A stretch of 5,488 nucleotides of DNA from an uncultured Planctomycetota bacterium (GCA_902797455.1 CADBTE010000183.1:1-5488), one strand, 5' to 3'. Positions 1-5,349 are shown, counted from the stretch's first letter. Translations and numbers: made by a program. Notes: generated by a model not told the origin, from the sequence alone.

Positions 1-338
1 ACGTAAGCTTTCGGGGAAATGCCGCGAACCATATCGGTGCGCGCGGGGCGGAACAGCGCCGCCGCCTTATCGAAACGGTCGTTCACCTGGTCGACGACAA
101 GCGCGCTTTTCCCCGCGAAACTCTCCGGCGAACTTTCGTAAAGGCCGGCGGGAATCATCACCGCCGAGGCGGCGCAGTCTTTCAGCGAAGGGAGGTACCG
201 CGCGTCGAGGAGGAAAGTCAGCTCACCTTCCTTAGCGAGATGAAGAGGCGCGACCCCTGTAATGATCAAGGCCCGATCGCCTAAAACCTGGCCGCCGAGA
301 AGCTCCGACAGCCGCGCGAGCGTTGTTTGTTCTTTCAT
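1..338 (-). CDS. lpxD: UDP-3-O-acylglucosamine N-acyltransferase LpxD, N-terminal part (cut by the window edge)
   Basis: LpxD transfers a 3-hydroxyacyl chain from acyl-ACP to the 2-amino group of UDP-3-O-acylglucosamine, the third step of lipid A synthesis, in the cytoplasm. Only the first 112 codons are present; the left-handed beta-helix with the catalytic His lies outside the window. What is visible matches the LpxD N-terminal uridine-binding domain: LARLSELLGGQVLGD at residues 7-21, ITGVAPL then LTFLLDARYL at about 26-50, AVMIP at about 60-64, LVVDQVNDRF at about 83-92, and GISPKAYV at 105-112. That last segment corresponds to the GIHPSAVV-like entry into the hexapeptide repeats. The ATG at 338 is preceded by AAGGA (344-348) with a 5-base gap, and a good promoter lies just upstream. 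The gene appears to start its own transcription unit after the rplU terminator. Other hexapeptide acyltransferases are less likely because this N-terminal domain is typical of LpxD. Confidence 0.87.
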   Translation of the reverse strand, partial: MKEQTTLARLSELLGGQVLGDRALIITGVAPLHLAKEGELTFLLDARYLPSLKDCAASAVMIPAGLYESSPESFAGKSALVVDQVNDRFDKAAALFRPARTDMVRGISPKAY

Positions 339-379
339 AACCATCCTTAGTTCCGCCTTGGGAAACGTCCGTGCCCGTG

Positions 380-408
380 ATTTTAAACGATTGCCCCTGT
401 ACTGACAA
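380..408 (-). promoter_or_regulatory. Sigma70-type promoter for lpxD
   Basis: Read on the minus strand, a -35 hexamer TTGTCA (408-403) and a -10 hexamer TAAAAT (385-380) are separated by exactly 17 bases. Each matches the consensus at 5 of 6 positions. The expected transcription start is near 373, giving a 5' untranslated region of about 35 bases before the lpxD ATG. It sits immediately downstream of the rplU terminator, so lpxD should be transcribed independently of rplU. Confidence 0.7.
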
Positions 409-410
409 GC

Positions 411-444
411 TAAAAAAGACCGCGGCGGGGCGCGGTCTTTTTTA
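411..444 (-). terminator. Intrinsic terminator of rplU, bidirectional in form
   Basis: A perfect inverted repeat. A7-base GC-rich stem GACCGCG (418-424) pairs with CGCGGTC (431-437) around a 6-base loop (425-430). The stem is extended by A6 (412-417) facing T6 (438-443). Either strand would give a GC stem followed by a U tract. On the minus strand it lies about 40 bases past the rplU stop, which marks rplU as the last gene of its transcript. Confidence 0.9.
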
Positions 445-483
445 GTGAAGGAAGAACCCGGATGGGGTGTTCCCGGTGCTTTT

Positions 484-798
484 TCAGCCGACGATCTCTT
501 TGATCTTGATCTTGATGTAGGTCTGGCGGTGACCGGTCTTTTTCCGGCTGTTCTTACGGCGGCGGAACCAGCGGATGACCAGCTTGGGCCCCTTGGCCTT
601 GCACATCACCTCGGCGACGACCTTGGCGCCGGCGATCGACGGCTGACCAAGGGTGACGTTCCCATCACCGTCGCTGATGGCCAGAACATCCTCGAAAACC
701 AGGTCGGTACCCGGTTCGATATCACGGACGTCGACGTACATCTCTTTGCCCACTTCGGCCTTGTACTGGTGACCACCGTCACGGAAAATCGCGTACAT
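484..798 (-). CDS. rplU: 50S ribosomal protein L21
   Basis: L21 is a 23S rRNA-binding protein of the large ribosomal subunit. The 104-residue product has the usual family length. It starts with MYAIFRDGGHQYKAEVG (family pattern MYAIIxTGGKQYKVxxG), has a central beta-domain DLVFEDVLAI (32-41), and ends in the basic L21 signature region FRRRKNSRKKTGHRQTY (78-94). The ATG at 798 is fixed by this N-terminus. The ribosome-binding site is weak (GAAGAG at 804-809, 5 bases before the ATG). The gene has its own long leader and promoter upstream and a terminator about 40 bases downstream. The usual partner rpmA (L27) does not follow; lpxD does. The stop is TGA. Confidence 0.98.
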   Translation of the reverse strand: MYAIFRDGGHQYKAEVGKEMYVDVRDIEPGTDLVFEDVLAISDGDGNVTLGQPSIAGAKVVAEVMCKAKGPKLVIRWFRRRKNSRKKTGHRQTYIKIKIKEIVG

Positions 799-873
799 TA
801 CAACTCTTCTTTCTTGCGCGAAGCCTTCGGCTTCTTGTTTTGCGCCGCTATAGGAAACACTTGTAAAACCAGC

Positions 874-898
874 TTGTTTCTCGCGGCGCGAGAAACAA
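874..898 (-). repeat. 25-base near-perfect inverted repeat in the rplU leader
   Basis: Arms of 12 bases, TTGTTTCTCGCG (874-885) and CGCGAGAAACAA (887-898), flank a single central G. As RNA this folds as an 11-bp stem with a 3-base loop, the most stable local structure in the leader. It lies about 76 bases before the rplU start codon. On the minus strand it is followed by GCTGGTTTTAC rather than a clean U run, so it is not a standard terminator. It could be part of an attenuator, a protein-binding site or a DNA operator. Confidence 0.75.
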
Positions 899-902
899 AC
901 TC

Positions 903-1090
903 CACGCTAACAAGTGCTTTTGGCGTTTTTTCCCCGCGCGTGCTTTTTGGCCCTGTCTTAACCGGGACACCACGCGCTAAGCACTTGACACCAACGCGGT
1001 GGACAAATACCACCGCCGGGACCCCAAACACAACCCTGAAAAAAGGGCCGTCAAAGCAACACTCCTTAGCGGCAAAACAACACGGGCTAA
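903..1090 (-). repeat. Three copies of a TTAGC..GTG motif in the rplU leader
   Basis: On the minus strand TTAGCCCGTG (1090-1081), TTAGCGCGTG (980-971) and the shortened TTAGCGTG (910-903) recur in the same orientation. The first two are exactly 110 bases apart and differ at one position. The first and second copies each sit in an arm of a predicted stem. The repeats may reflect internal duplication in the leader or repeated protein-binding sites. Confidence 0.45.
911..987 (-). other. Nested long-range stem structure in the rplU leader
   Basis: Three sets of complementary arms are nested in register: CAAGTGCTT (911-919) with AAGCACTTG (979-987); GCGCGTG (936-942) with CACGCGC (971-977); and TGTC (954-957) with GACA (966-969). 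The outer two arms are 9 and 7 perfect base pairs. Their order allows all three to form at once as an elongated hairpin with internal loops. This is predicted by eye; no folding energy was calculated. Confidence 0.5.
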
Positions 1091-1125
1091 GGGGCAGGAT
1101 ATGGGAAACGCCCAAACTTGGCCCA

Positions 1126-1153
1126 ATTATAACGGGAAAAAACCCCCTTTCAA
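1126..1153 (-). promoter_or_regulatory. Near-consensus sigma70-type promoter for rplU
   Basis: Read on the minus strand, the -35 is TTGAAA (1153-1148, 5 of 6 consensus) and the -10 is a perfect TATAAT (1131-1126), with a 16-base spacer. The start of transcription should be near 1119. The -35 hexamer lies within one arm of the upstream RNase gene's terminator stem and the spacer contains its T tract, so the two signals share DNA. It is the best promoter in the window, as expected for a ribosomal protein gene. Confidence 0.75.
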
Positions 1154-1190
1154 GCCCCGGCTTTTCGTCTCTTCGGGCTTGAAGGGGGGG
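1137..1190 (-). terminator. Intrinsic terminator of the RNase E/G gene
   Basis: A 15-bp stem is formed between 1143-1157 and 1175-1189, with one G-T wobble and a 17-base loop (1158-1174). On the minus strand it is followed directly by six T (1142-1137). It begins about 20 bases after the RNase stop codon. The GC-rich stem plus T6 tail is the classical Rho-independent form. Confidence 0.92.
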
Positions 1191-1209
1191 AAGGGGAGAC
1201 TCCGGCGAG

Positions 1210-2796
1210 CTATCGGCTTTGCTTCAGCGCCGGGGCAACGAATGGAACATTGTTTCCAGAGATGTCGCTGCACTGGATCTCGAAGAACTCGGGCCAGGCG
1301 TCCGGCTCGCTGCGCAGGTTGATCGAGACATCTCCGTCGCGCTCCAGCTGAGCCAGCTGGACGCGTTTGCGGTTATTGATATATTCGGCCACCTCATCGG
1401 CGACGACGACCGTGATGTAGACGATCTTCGGGTCCTGCGAGGCGATCGCCAGGGTGCGCATCGTCTCCAGCGCCATGGTCTCGACCGATTTGACCAAACC
1501 GCCGCCGTGGCAGCATGGGCACTCGCGGTAGATACTCCGCTTCAGACCCGGACGAACCCGCTGACGGGTCATCTCGATCAAGCCGAACGGGCTGGTCTTA
1601 AGAATCTTGGTTCGCGAACGATCCCGCTTCATCGCGTCGCGAAGAGTACGCTCAACGGCACGGCAGTGCTGCTCGGACGACATATCGATGAAGTCGTTGA
1701 CAATCACCCCGCCGAGGTCGCGCAGACGAATCTGGCGGGCGATCTCTTTGGCGGCGCGCAGGTTCATTTGGAAGGCGGTGTCCTCGGCCGAGGCCGTTGT
1801 GCGGAAACTGCCGCTGTTGACATCGATCGCCACGAGCGCCTCGGTTTGATCGATGACGATCGATCCTCCGTCGACCAGCGGAACGCGGCGCTGGTTGATC
1901 TTCGCGATCTCTTCTTCCAGGTGGTAGTGCGAAAAGAGCGGTTCCCGGCCGTCGTAGAAGGTGATCCGATCAGCGTAGCGGGGCATCACCACTTCCAGGA
2001 ACTCTTGGGCCCGTTTATAGGCGTTTTCCTCGTCGATAATGATCGAATCGACGTCGGAGCTGAACATATCCCGGATGGTCCGGATGATCATGTCGCTCTC
2101 TTCGTAGATATCGATCGGAGCCGGCAAGGTCATAATACGGCGGACAATTACCTTCCAAAGACGCATCAGGTACGACAGGTCACGCGCCAGCTCTTTGCGG
2201 GTACGGTCGGCGCCGGCGGTTCGGACAATGAAGCCGAGCCCCTTGGGGGGATTCAGTTCGTTCATGATGTCGCGCAGTTTGCGGCGGACCGAGTCGTCCT
2301 CGATTTTGCGCGAAACACCGACACGCCCCAGCGACGGCATAAGAACCAGATAGCGTCCGGGAATACTGATATAGGTCGAAAGGGTCGGGCCTTTGGTCCC
2401 GATTCCCTCTTTGGTGACCTGAACGACAACTTCGTCGCCGCGCTGGAAGACGTCTTGAATCAGGGGTTTGATCCGGGGGCGGCCGTAGCCGTCCTCGTCG
2501 TGGTGGCTGTGGCGGTCACTGTGTTCTTCGACGAACTTCGGGTCTTGCTTGAAATAGCTCGGCTCGACGTCGCTGATGTGAAGAAAGCCGTTGCGCCCGC
2601 CGCCGAAGTCAACGAACGCCGCCTGAATGCTCGGCTCGATATTGACGATCACCCCCTTGTAGATGTTCCCCGCGAAATTCTCGTTTGTGCTGCGCTCGAC
2701 GTAGAGTTCTTCGAGCTGGCCTTCCTCGACCATCGCGATCCGGCATTCCTCGGGCTGCCGGAAATTCACTAGCATTTCCTGTGCCATAGTATCCAT
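1210..2796 (-). CDS. rng: RNase E/G family endoribonuclease
   Basis: This is a single-strand-specific endoribonuclease that acts in mRNA turnover and rRNA/tRNA processing in the cytoplasm or at the membrane. In the 528-residue product the order is: an N-terminal segment (QPEECRIA, LEELYVER at 14-35); an S1 domain at about 37-140 (GNIYKG, EPSIQAAFVDFG, NGFLHISD, GTKGPTLS); a 5'-sensor/RNase H-like region (VSRKIED, GFIVRTAG at 161-195); the DNase I-like catalytic part with metal ligands D325 in AIDVNSG and D368 in VNDFIDM; and a Zn-link CPCC (426-429). The protein ends soon after, with no long degradosome-scaffold tail, so it resembles RNase G or the catalytic core of RNase E. The S1 domain carries an acidic, His-rich insert (about 91-104). 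The ATG at 2796 has AGGAAAG directly in front; an ATG three codons later (2787) is an alternative. ptsI lies 259 bases upstream. The rng/rne naming is uncertain; family membership is not. Confidence 0.96.
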   Translation of the reverse strand: MDTMAQEMLVNFRQPEECRIAMVEEGQLEELYVERSTNENFAGNIYKGVIVNIEPSIQAAFVDFGGGRNGFLHISDVEPSYFKQDPKFVEEHSDRHSHHDEDGYGRPRIKPLIQDVFQRGDEVVVQVTKEGIGTKGPTLSTYISIPGRYLVLMPSLGRVGVSRKIEDDSVRRKLRDIMNELNPPKGLGFIVRTAGADRTRKELARDLSYLMRLWKVIVRRIMTLPAPIDIYEESDMIIRTIRDMFSSDVDSIIIDEENAYKRAQEFLEVVMPRYADRITFYDGREPLFSHYHLEEEIAKINQRRVPLVDGGSIVIDQTEALVAIDVNSGSFRTTASAEDTAFQMNLRAAKEIARQIRLRDLGGVIVNDFIDMSSEQHCRAVERTLRDAMKRDRSRTKILKTSPFGLIEMTRQRVRPGLKRSIYRECPCCHGGGLVKSVETMALETMRTLAIASQDPKIVYITVVVADEVAEYINNRKRVQLAQLERDGDVSINLRSEPDAWPEFFEIQCSDISGNNVPFVAPALKQSR

Positions 2797-3055
2797 CTTT
2801 CCTGTTGGCCGGCGCGAAGCGCTTCTCGCGAAAGCGTTCCGTGCCGGTGTGCTCTTAAAAAACCGCTTGCCCCGGAAACGAACTTGCCCGTCCCTTCCAC
2901 GAAAAGTGAAAGGGGGTCGGGTGACGATCGAATCACACCCCCGCTTGAGCGCCGTTTTTTTCGGAAGGCAAAACCTTCCGCATCATGGCGCCGGCGAGAG
3001 GAACAGCGGTGACGCGTTTTTAAAAAAGCGCGTCAAAATTGTTGTGTAGGCTTTT
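2797..3055 (-). other. Gap between ptsI and the RNase gene with several inverted repeats
   Basis: This gap holds no credible gene. It contains TGACGCG (3010-3016) with CGCGTCA (3029-3035) around a T5A6G centre, and CGGAAGG (2962-2968) with CCTTCCG (2974-2980). CCCTTCCAC (2892-2900) pairs with GTGAAAGGG (2906-2914; one wobble), extendable by CCCG (2887-2890) with CGGG (2918-2921). A GC-rich CGCGAAG/CTTCtCGCG imperfect palindrome lies just upstream of the RNase start (about 2813-2830). None has a T tract placed to act as a standard minus-strand terminator, and I find no convincing promoter. The RNase gene may therefore be co-transcribed with ptsI, or have a promoter I cannot recognise. The hairpins would then form its 5' leader. 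Confidence 0.5.
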
Positions 3056-4822
3056 TTATTCTTCGGCCGTCCAGCCGGTCCCCAGCTTTTTGGCGGTTTC
3101 ATGCCGCAGGTAATGGCGAATATCACTGGCGGTGTCTTTGGAGAGCACGTTCTTCGCGATTCTTTCGCATTCTTCGACCGTGACGTTGCGGCAGAGTTCT
3201 TTGATGATCGGAATGACCCCCGGGGCGACGCTGAAATGGCGCAGCCCCAAACCGATGAGGAGCATCGTGTTGTTGGGGTCGCTGGTGATCTGACCGCAGA
3301 CCGAGATCGGCTTATCGTACATGGTCGCCACCTGGATCGCGCGATGGACCAGCTGCAAAATCGCCGGATCCTCGGAGTTATAGAGGGAATCCACCCCCTT
3401 GTTGCCGCGATCGACCGCCAGGGCGTATTGGGTGAGGTCGTTCGTTCCGATACTGAAGAAGTCGACCTCTCGCACGAAGGTGTGGATCATGATGATCGAC
3501 GCCGGAACCTCGAGCATCATCCCGATCGGGATGGAGTGGTCGAACGGGATCCCCGCTTCGTCAAGTTCCTCGCAAACATCGAGAAAGATGCTCTTCGCGT
3601 TGCGGAACTCCAGAATGGTGGAGACCAGCGGGAACATGATCCGGATCGGACCGAAAGCGCTGGCGCGCAAAATCGCTCGCAGCTGCTTGCGGAACATGTC
3701 TTGAAATTTGAGGGACAGCCGAATGGAGCGAACCCCCATAAAGGGGTTTGGCTCGACAACATCAGACGCGGAGAAACCGGGGGGGAGCTTATCGGCCCCC
3801 AGGTCGAAGGTACGGATCGTGGTGACGCGATCGGGCCCCATCGCCTCGACTACCGTTCGGTACGCCTCAAAATGGTCTTCCTCGGTCGGCAAACTCGCCA
3901 GGTCAGCGCCCAGATAGAGGAATTCGGTTCGGTACAGACCGATCCCCGCGGCACCGTTTATATCGCAGATGCGCGATTCGTAGTGGAACTCGATATTGCC
4001 GAAGACTTTGATCTCTGTCCCGTCTTGGGTGATCGCCGGCGCCGCGCTGCGCGAGGAAAGCCGCCGCGACTCGCTCTTTTGGCGGTCAATGATCTCCTGA
4101 TACTTCCGCGTCGTCTCGGCGTCGGGATTGAGAATTAAAAGGCCTTTGTCCCCGTCGAGAATTACTTGGTCGCCTTCCTGCGCGTCGGCGAGGAAATGGC
4201 CGATGCCGAGCACCGCCGGAATTTGGAGTGCCGAGGCGACAATGGCGGTGTGGCTCCCGCGCGCCCCTTCTTCAGTAGCGAAACCGAGGACGTTGTCGCG
4301 GTCGAGATTTGAGGTCTCGCTCGGGGTGAGCGTAGCCGCCAGAAGAATCACCGGACGGTCGAGGTGGGCGAGACTGTTTTGACGAACCCCCATGAGCTGA
4401 CGCAGCAGACGGACTTTAATGTCCACTACGTCGTTTGCGCGCTCGGAATAGAGGGTACCGGCGACCCTTCTGAGTATATCCGCCTGGCGGTCGAACACTT
4501 CCGAGACCGCGTACTCGGCGCTGTAGTTGTGCTGCCGAATCGGTTCTTCCAGGTCGTGAAGGAGCTTTTTGTCGGTCAAAATCCTGAGGTGAGCCCCAAA
4601 GATATGGCCGTACTCTTCACCGATTTCGCGCGTGACCGAGTCTCGATCTTGCGCGATCTGATCGCCGGTGGCTTCAATGGCGCTGTTTAACCGGCTGATT
4701 TCGGAATCGACCTCATGTTGATCGACGAAACGGCGGCTCAGACGGCAGCCTCTGTTGTCGAGGATCAACACCTCGCCGATGGCCGCTCCATTGGATACGG
4801 AAATCCCTCGATATGTTCTCAT
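3056..4822 (-). CDS. ptsI: Phosphoenolpyruvate-protein phosphotransferase (PTS enzyme I)
   Basis: Enzyme I takes phosphate from phosphoenolpyruvate onto a His and passes it to HPr, in the cytoplasm. From the ATG at 4822 the product is 588 residues, a normal length. It starts MRTYRGISVSNGAAIG, like the family's short lead-in to GIxxSxGxAIG. The HPr-binding/phosphohistidine N-terminal half has GARGSHTAIVA with the active-site His at residue 191. The C-terminal PEP-binding barrel has GLYRTEFLYL (Arg298), RTFDLGADK (Arg337), MLEVPAS (Glu438), GTNDLTQY (459-466) and the catalytic Cys509 in SVCGQ. The common motif there is CGE, so Gln511 replaces Glu. A GTG at 4849 would add nine residues but has no ribosome-binding site; AGAAG lies 9 bases before the ATG. 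ptsH ends 45 bases upstream in the same direction, so the two are almost certainly one operon. The stop is TAA. Confidence 0.97.
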   Translation of the reverse strand: MRTYRGISVSNGAAIGEVLILDNRGCRLSRRFVDQHEVDSEISRLNSAIEATGDQIAQDRDSVTREIGEEYGHIFGAHLRILTDKKLLHDLEEPIRQHNYSAEYAVSEVFDRQADILRRVAGTLYSERANDVVDIKVRLLRQLMGVRQNSLAHLDRPVILLAATLTPSETSNLDRDNVLGFATEEGARGSHTAIVASALQIPAVLGIGHFLADAQEGDQVILDGDKGLLILNPDAETTRKYQEIIDRQKSESRRLSSRSAAPAITQDGTEIKVFGNIEFHYESRICDINGAAGIGLYRTEFLYLGADLASLPTEEDHFEAYRTVVEAMGPDRVTTIRTFDLGADKLPPGFSASDVVEPNPFMGVRSIRLSLKFQDMFRKQLRAILRASAFGPIRIMFPLVSTILEFRNAKSIFLDVCEELDEAGIPFDHSIPIGMMLEVPASIIMIHTFVREVDFFSIGTNDLTQYALAVDRGNKGVDSLYNSEDPAILQLVHRAIQVATMYDKPISVCGQITSDPNNTMLLIGLGLRHFSVAPGVIPIIKELCRNVTVEECERIAKNVLSKDTASDIRHYLRHETAKKLGTGWTAEE

Positions 4823-4867
4823 TGGCCCAAACTTCTGTGCCGCTGACACCGGCGGAAGATAGAGAGG

Positions 4868-5170
4868 TTAAACCGAAGCCGCCGGTGACGTCGCGAACTC
4901 GTCCTCACCAAACTTTTGCAGGAAGAGCGTCTCGATCTTGTCGACGATCTCGGCGGCGTCGCTTCCCTCGGCGCAAAGTGTCAGCTCGGCTCCCTCTTCC
5001 GCCCCGATGAGCGAGAGGAGATCCCAAGAACTTTTACAATCGGCGCGACAACTTTTGTAGATAAGCGTCACATCGGACTGAGCCGTCTCCGCGACCTTCA
5101 CGATCTGATTCATAGGGCGAAGATGAAACCCCGCCTTATTGGTGATTTTAACGGTTTTGGTGACTTGCAA
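4868..5170 (-). CDS. ptsH: Phosphocarrier protein HPr
   Basis: HPr is the small cytoplasmic carrier that accepts phosphate from enzyme I on a His and passes it to EIIA domains or other partners. The frame contains a complete HPr domain: VTKTVKITNKAGFHLRP with the catalytic His16, and CKSSWDLLSL with Ser47 in the position of the HPr-kinase target. The two are 31 residues apart, exactly as His15 and Ser46 in known HPrs. The family's usual Gly before that Lys-Ser is Cys45 here, and Ala after the catalytic His is Leu17. The C-terminus is about 12 residues longer than typical (total 100). No ATG precedes the domain in frame nearby. A TTG at 5170 lies 10 bases after a perfect GGAGGT and is the most likely start; GTG at 5188 overlaps that sequence and is less likely. 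ptsI follows after 45 bases. The kept Ser suggests an HPr kinase elsewhere in the genome. Confidence 0.93.
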   Translation of the reverse strand: MQVTKTVKITNKAGFHLRPMNQIVKVAETAQSDVTLIYKSCRADCKSSWDLLSLIGAEEGAELTLCAEGSDAAEIVDKIETLFLQKFGEDEFATSPAASV

Positions 5171-5180
5171 TTGCGTTTTG

Positions 5181-5186
5181 ACCTCC
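5181..5186 (-). promoter_or_regulatory. Ribosome-binding site that sets the ptsH start
   Basis: GGAGGT on the minus strand is the strongest Shine-Dalgarno match in the window. It lies 10 bases before TTG (5170-5168), which supports a TTG start for HPr even though the frame stays open much further upstream. Confidence 0.65.
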
Positions 5187-5207
5187 ACTGCACGGGGACC
5201 GCAGGGG

Positions 5208-5235
5208 CTTTGTTTCTTCGGTCGAAAAAACAAAG
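5208..5235 (-). other. Hairpin in the ptsH leader
   Basis: A 28-base inverted repeat: 12-base arms (CTTTGTTTCTTC at 5208-5219, with 5224-5235) form a stem with one G-T wobble and a 4-base loop. It lies about 22 bases before the ribosome-binding site. On the minus strand it is preceded by a pyrimidine-rich stretch including T7 (5246-5252). It could influence ptsH translation or message stability. It lacks a downstream T tract, so it is not an intrinsic terminator. Confidence 0.55.
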
Positions 5236-5328
5236 GAAAGAAAAAAACTTCTTTGGCTTCGGGGATGCGGCGGTTCCGCGCTGTTTTTCGACCGCTGAAC
5301 CGGCCTTTGCCCCCGAACCGACCACTGC

Positions 5329-5343
5329 CGGCATCCGATGCCG
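5329..5343. repeat. 15-base palindrome between the upstream terminator and ptsH
   Basis: CGGCATC (5329-5335) and GATGCCG (5337-5343) form a perfect inverted repeat around one central base. It lies just past the upstream gene's terminator and about 160 bases before the ptsH start. The form suits a dimeric DNA-binding protein, but no recognisable promoter accompanies it. Confidence 0.45.
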
Positions 5344-5349
5344 AAACCT

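Larger units (their letters stand above)
799..1119 (-). promoter_or_regulatory. Long, hairpin-rich 5' leader of rplU
   Basis: From the predicted start near 1119 to the rplU ATG there are about 320 transcribed bases with no recognised gene. The leader contains several inverted repeats. CCTTAGC pairs with GCTAAGG (1064-1070 with 1086-1092). GCGGTGG pairs with CCACCGC (996-1002 with 1010-1016; 7-base loop). A nested long-range structure spans 911-987, and a very strong 11-bp hairpin lies at 874-898. GAAGCC pairs with GGCTTC (820-825 with 829-834) just before the ribosome-binding region. Autogenous control through mRNA leaders is well established for ribosomal protein operons, including L21 leaders in Firmicutes. 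I do not recognise this one as a known class, and its function is inferred only from position and structure. An unconvincing 105-codon frame also runs through it. Confidence 0.5.

Noticed and set aside
985..1010. A perfect TTGACA on the plus strand as a promoter
   Set aside because: No acceptable -10 hexamer occurs 15-19 bases downstream, and no plus-strand gene follows.
799..1136. A separate small RNA gene such as 6S, tmRNA, SRP or RNase P RNA in the gap before rplU
   Set aside because: I looked for hallmark segments of these RNAs and saw none. There is no clear intrinsic terminator before rplU, so a leader is the simpler reading.
445..1182. A 245-codon plus-strand frame across rplU and its leader
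   Set aside because: It is antisense to L21 and runs through the leader. No family resemblance, no ribosome-binding site and no conserved-looking domain.
1219..2772. A 517-codon open frame on the plus strand
   Set aside because: It lies exactly opposite the RNase E/G gene, whose domains and catalytic motifs are unmistakable. The plus-strand translation shows no recognisable motif and mirrors codon bias on the other strand.
2962..2980. CGGAAGG/CCTTCCG hairpin as a ptsI terminator
   Set aside because: On the minus strand the stem is followed by a run of A, not T. On the plus strand the T run precedes rather than follows it.
3101..4138. A 345-codon open frame on the plus strand
   Set aside because: It is antisense to ptsI, with low-complexity Asp/Arg-rich translation typical of a shadow of a GC-biased gene.
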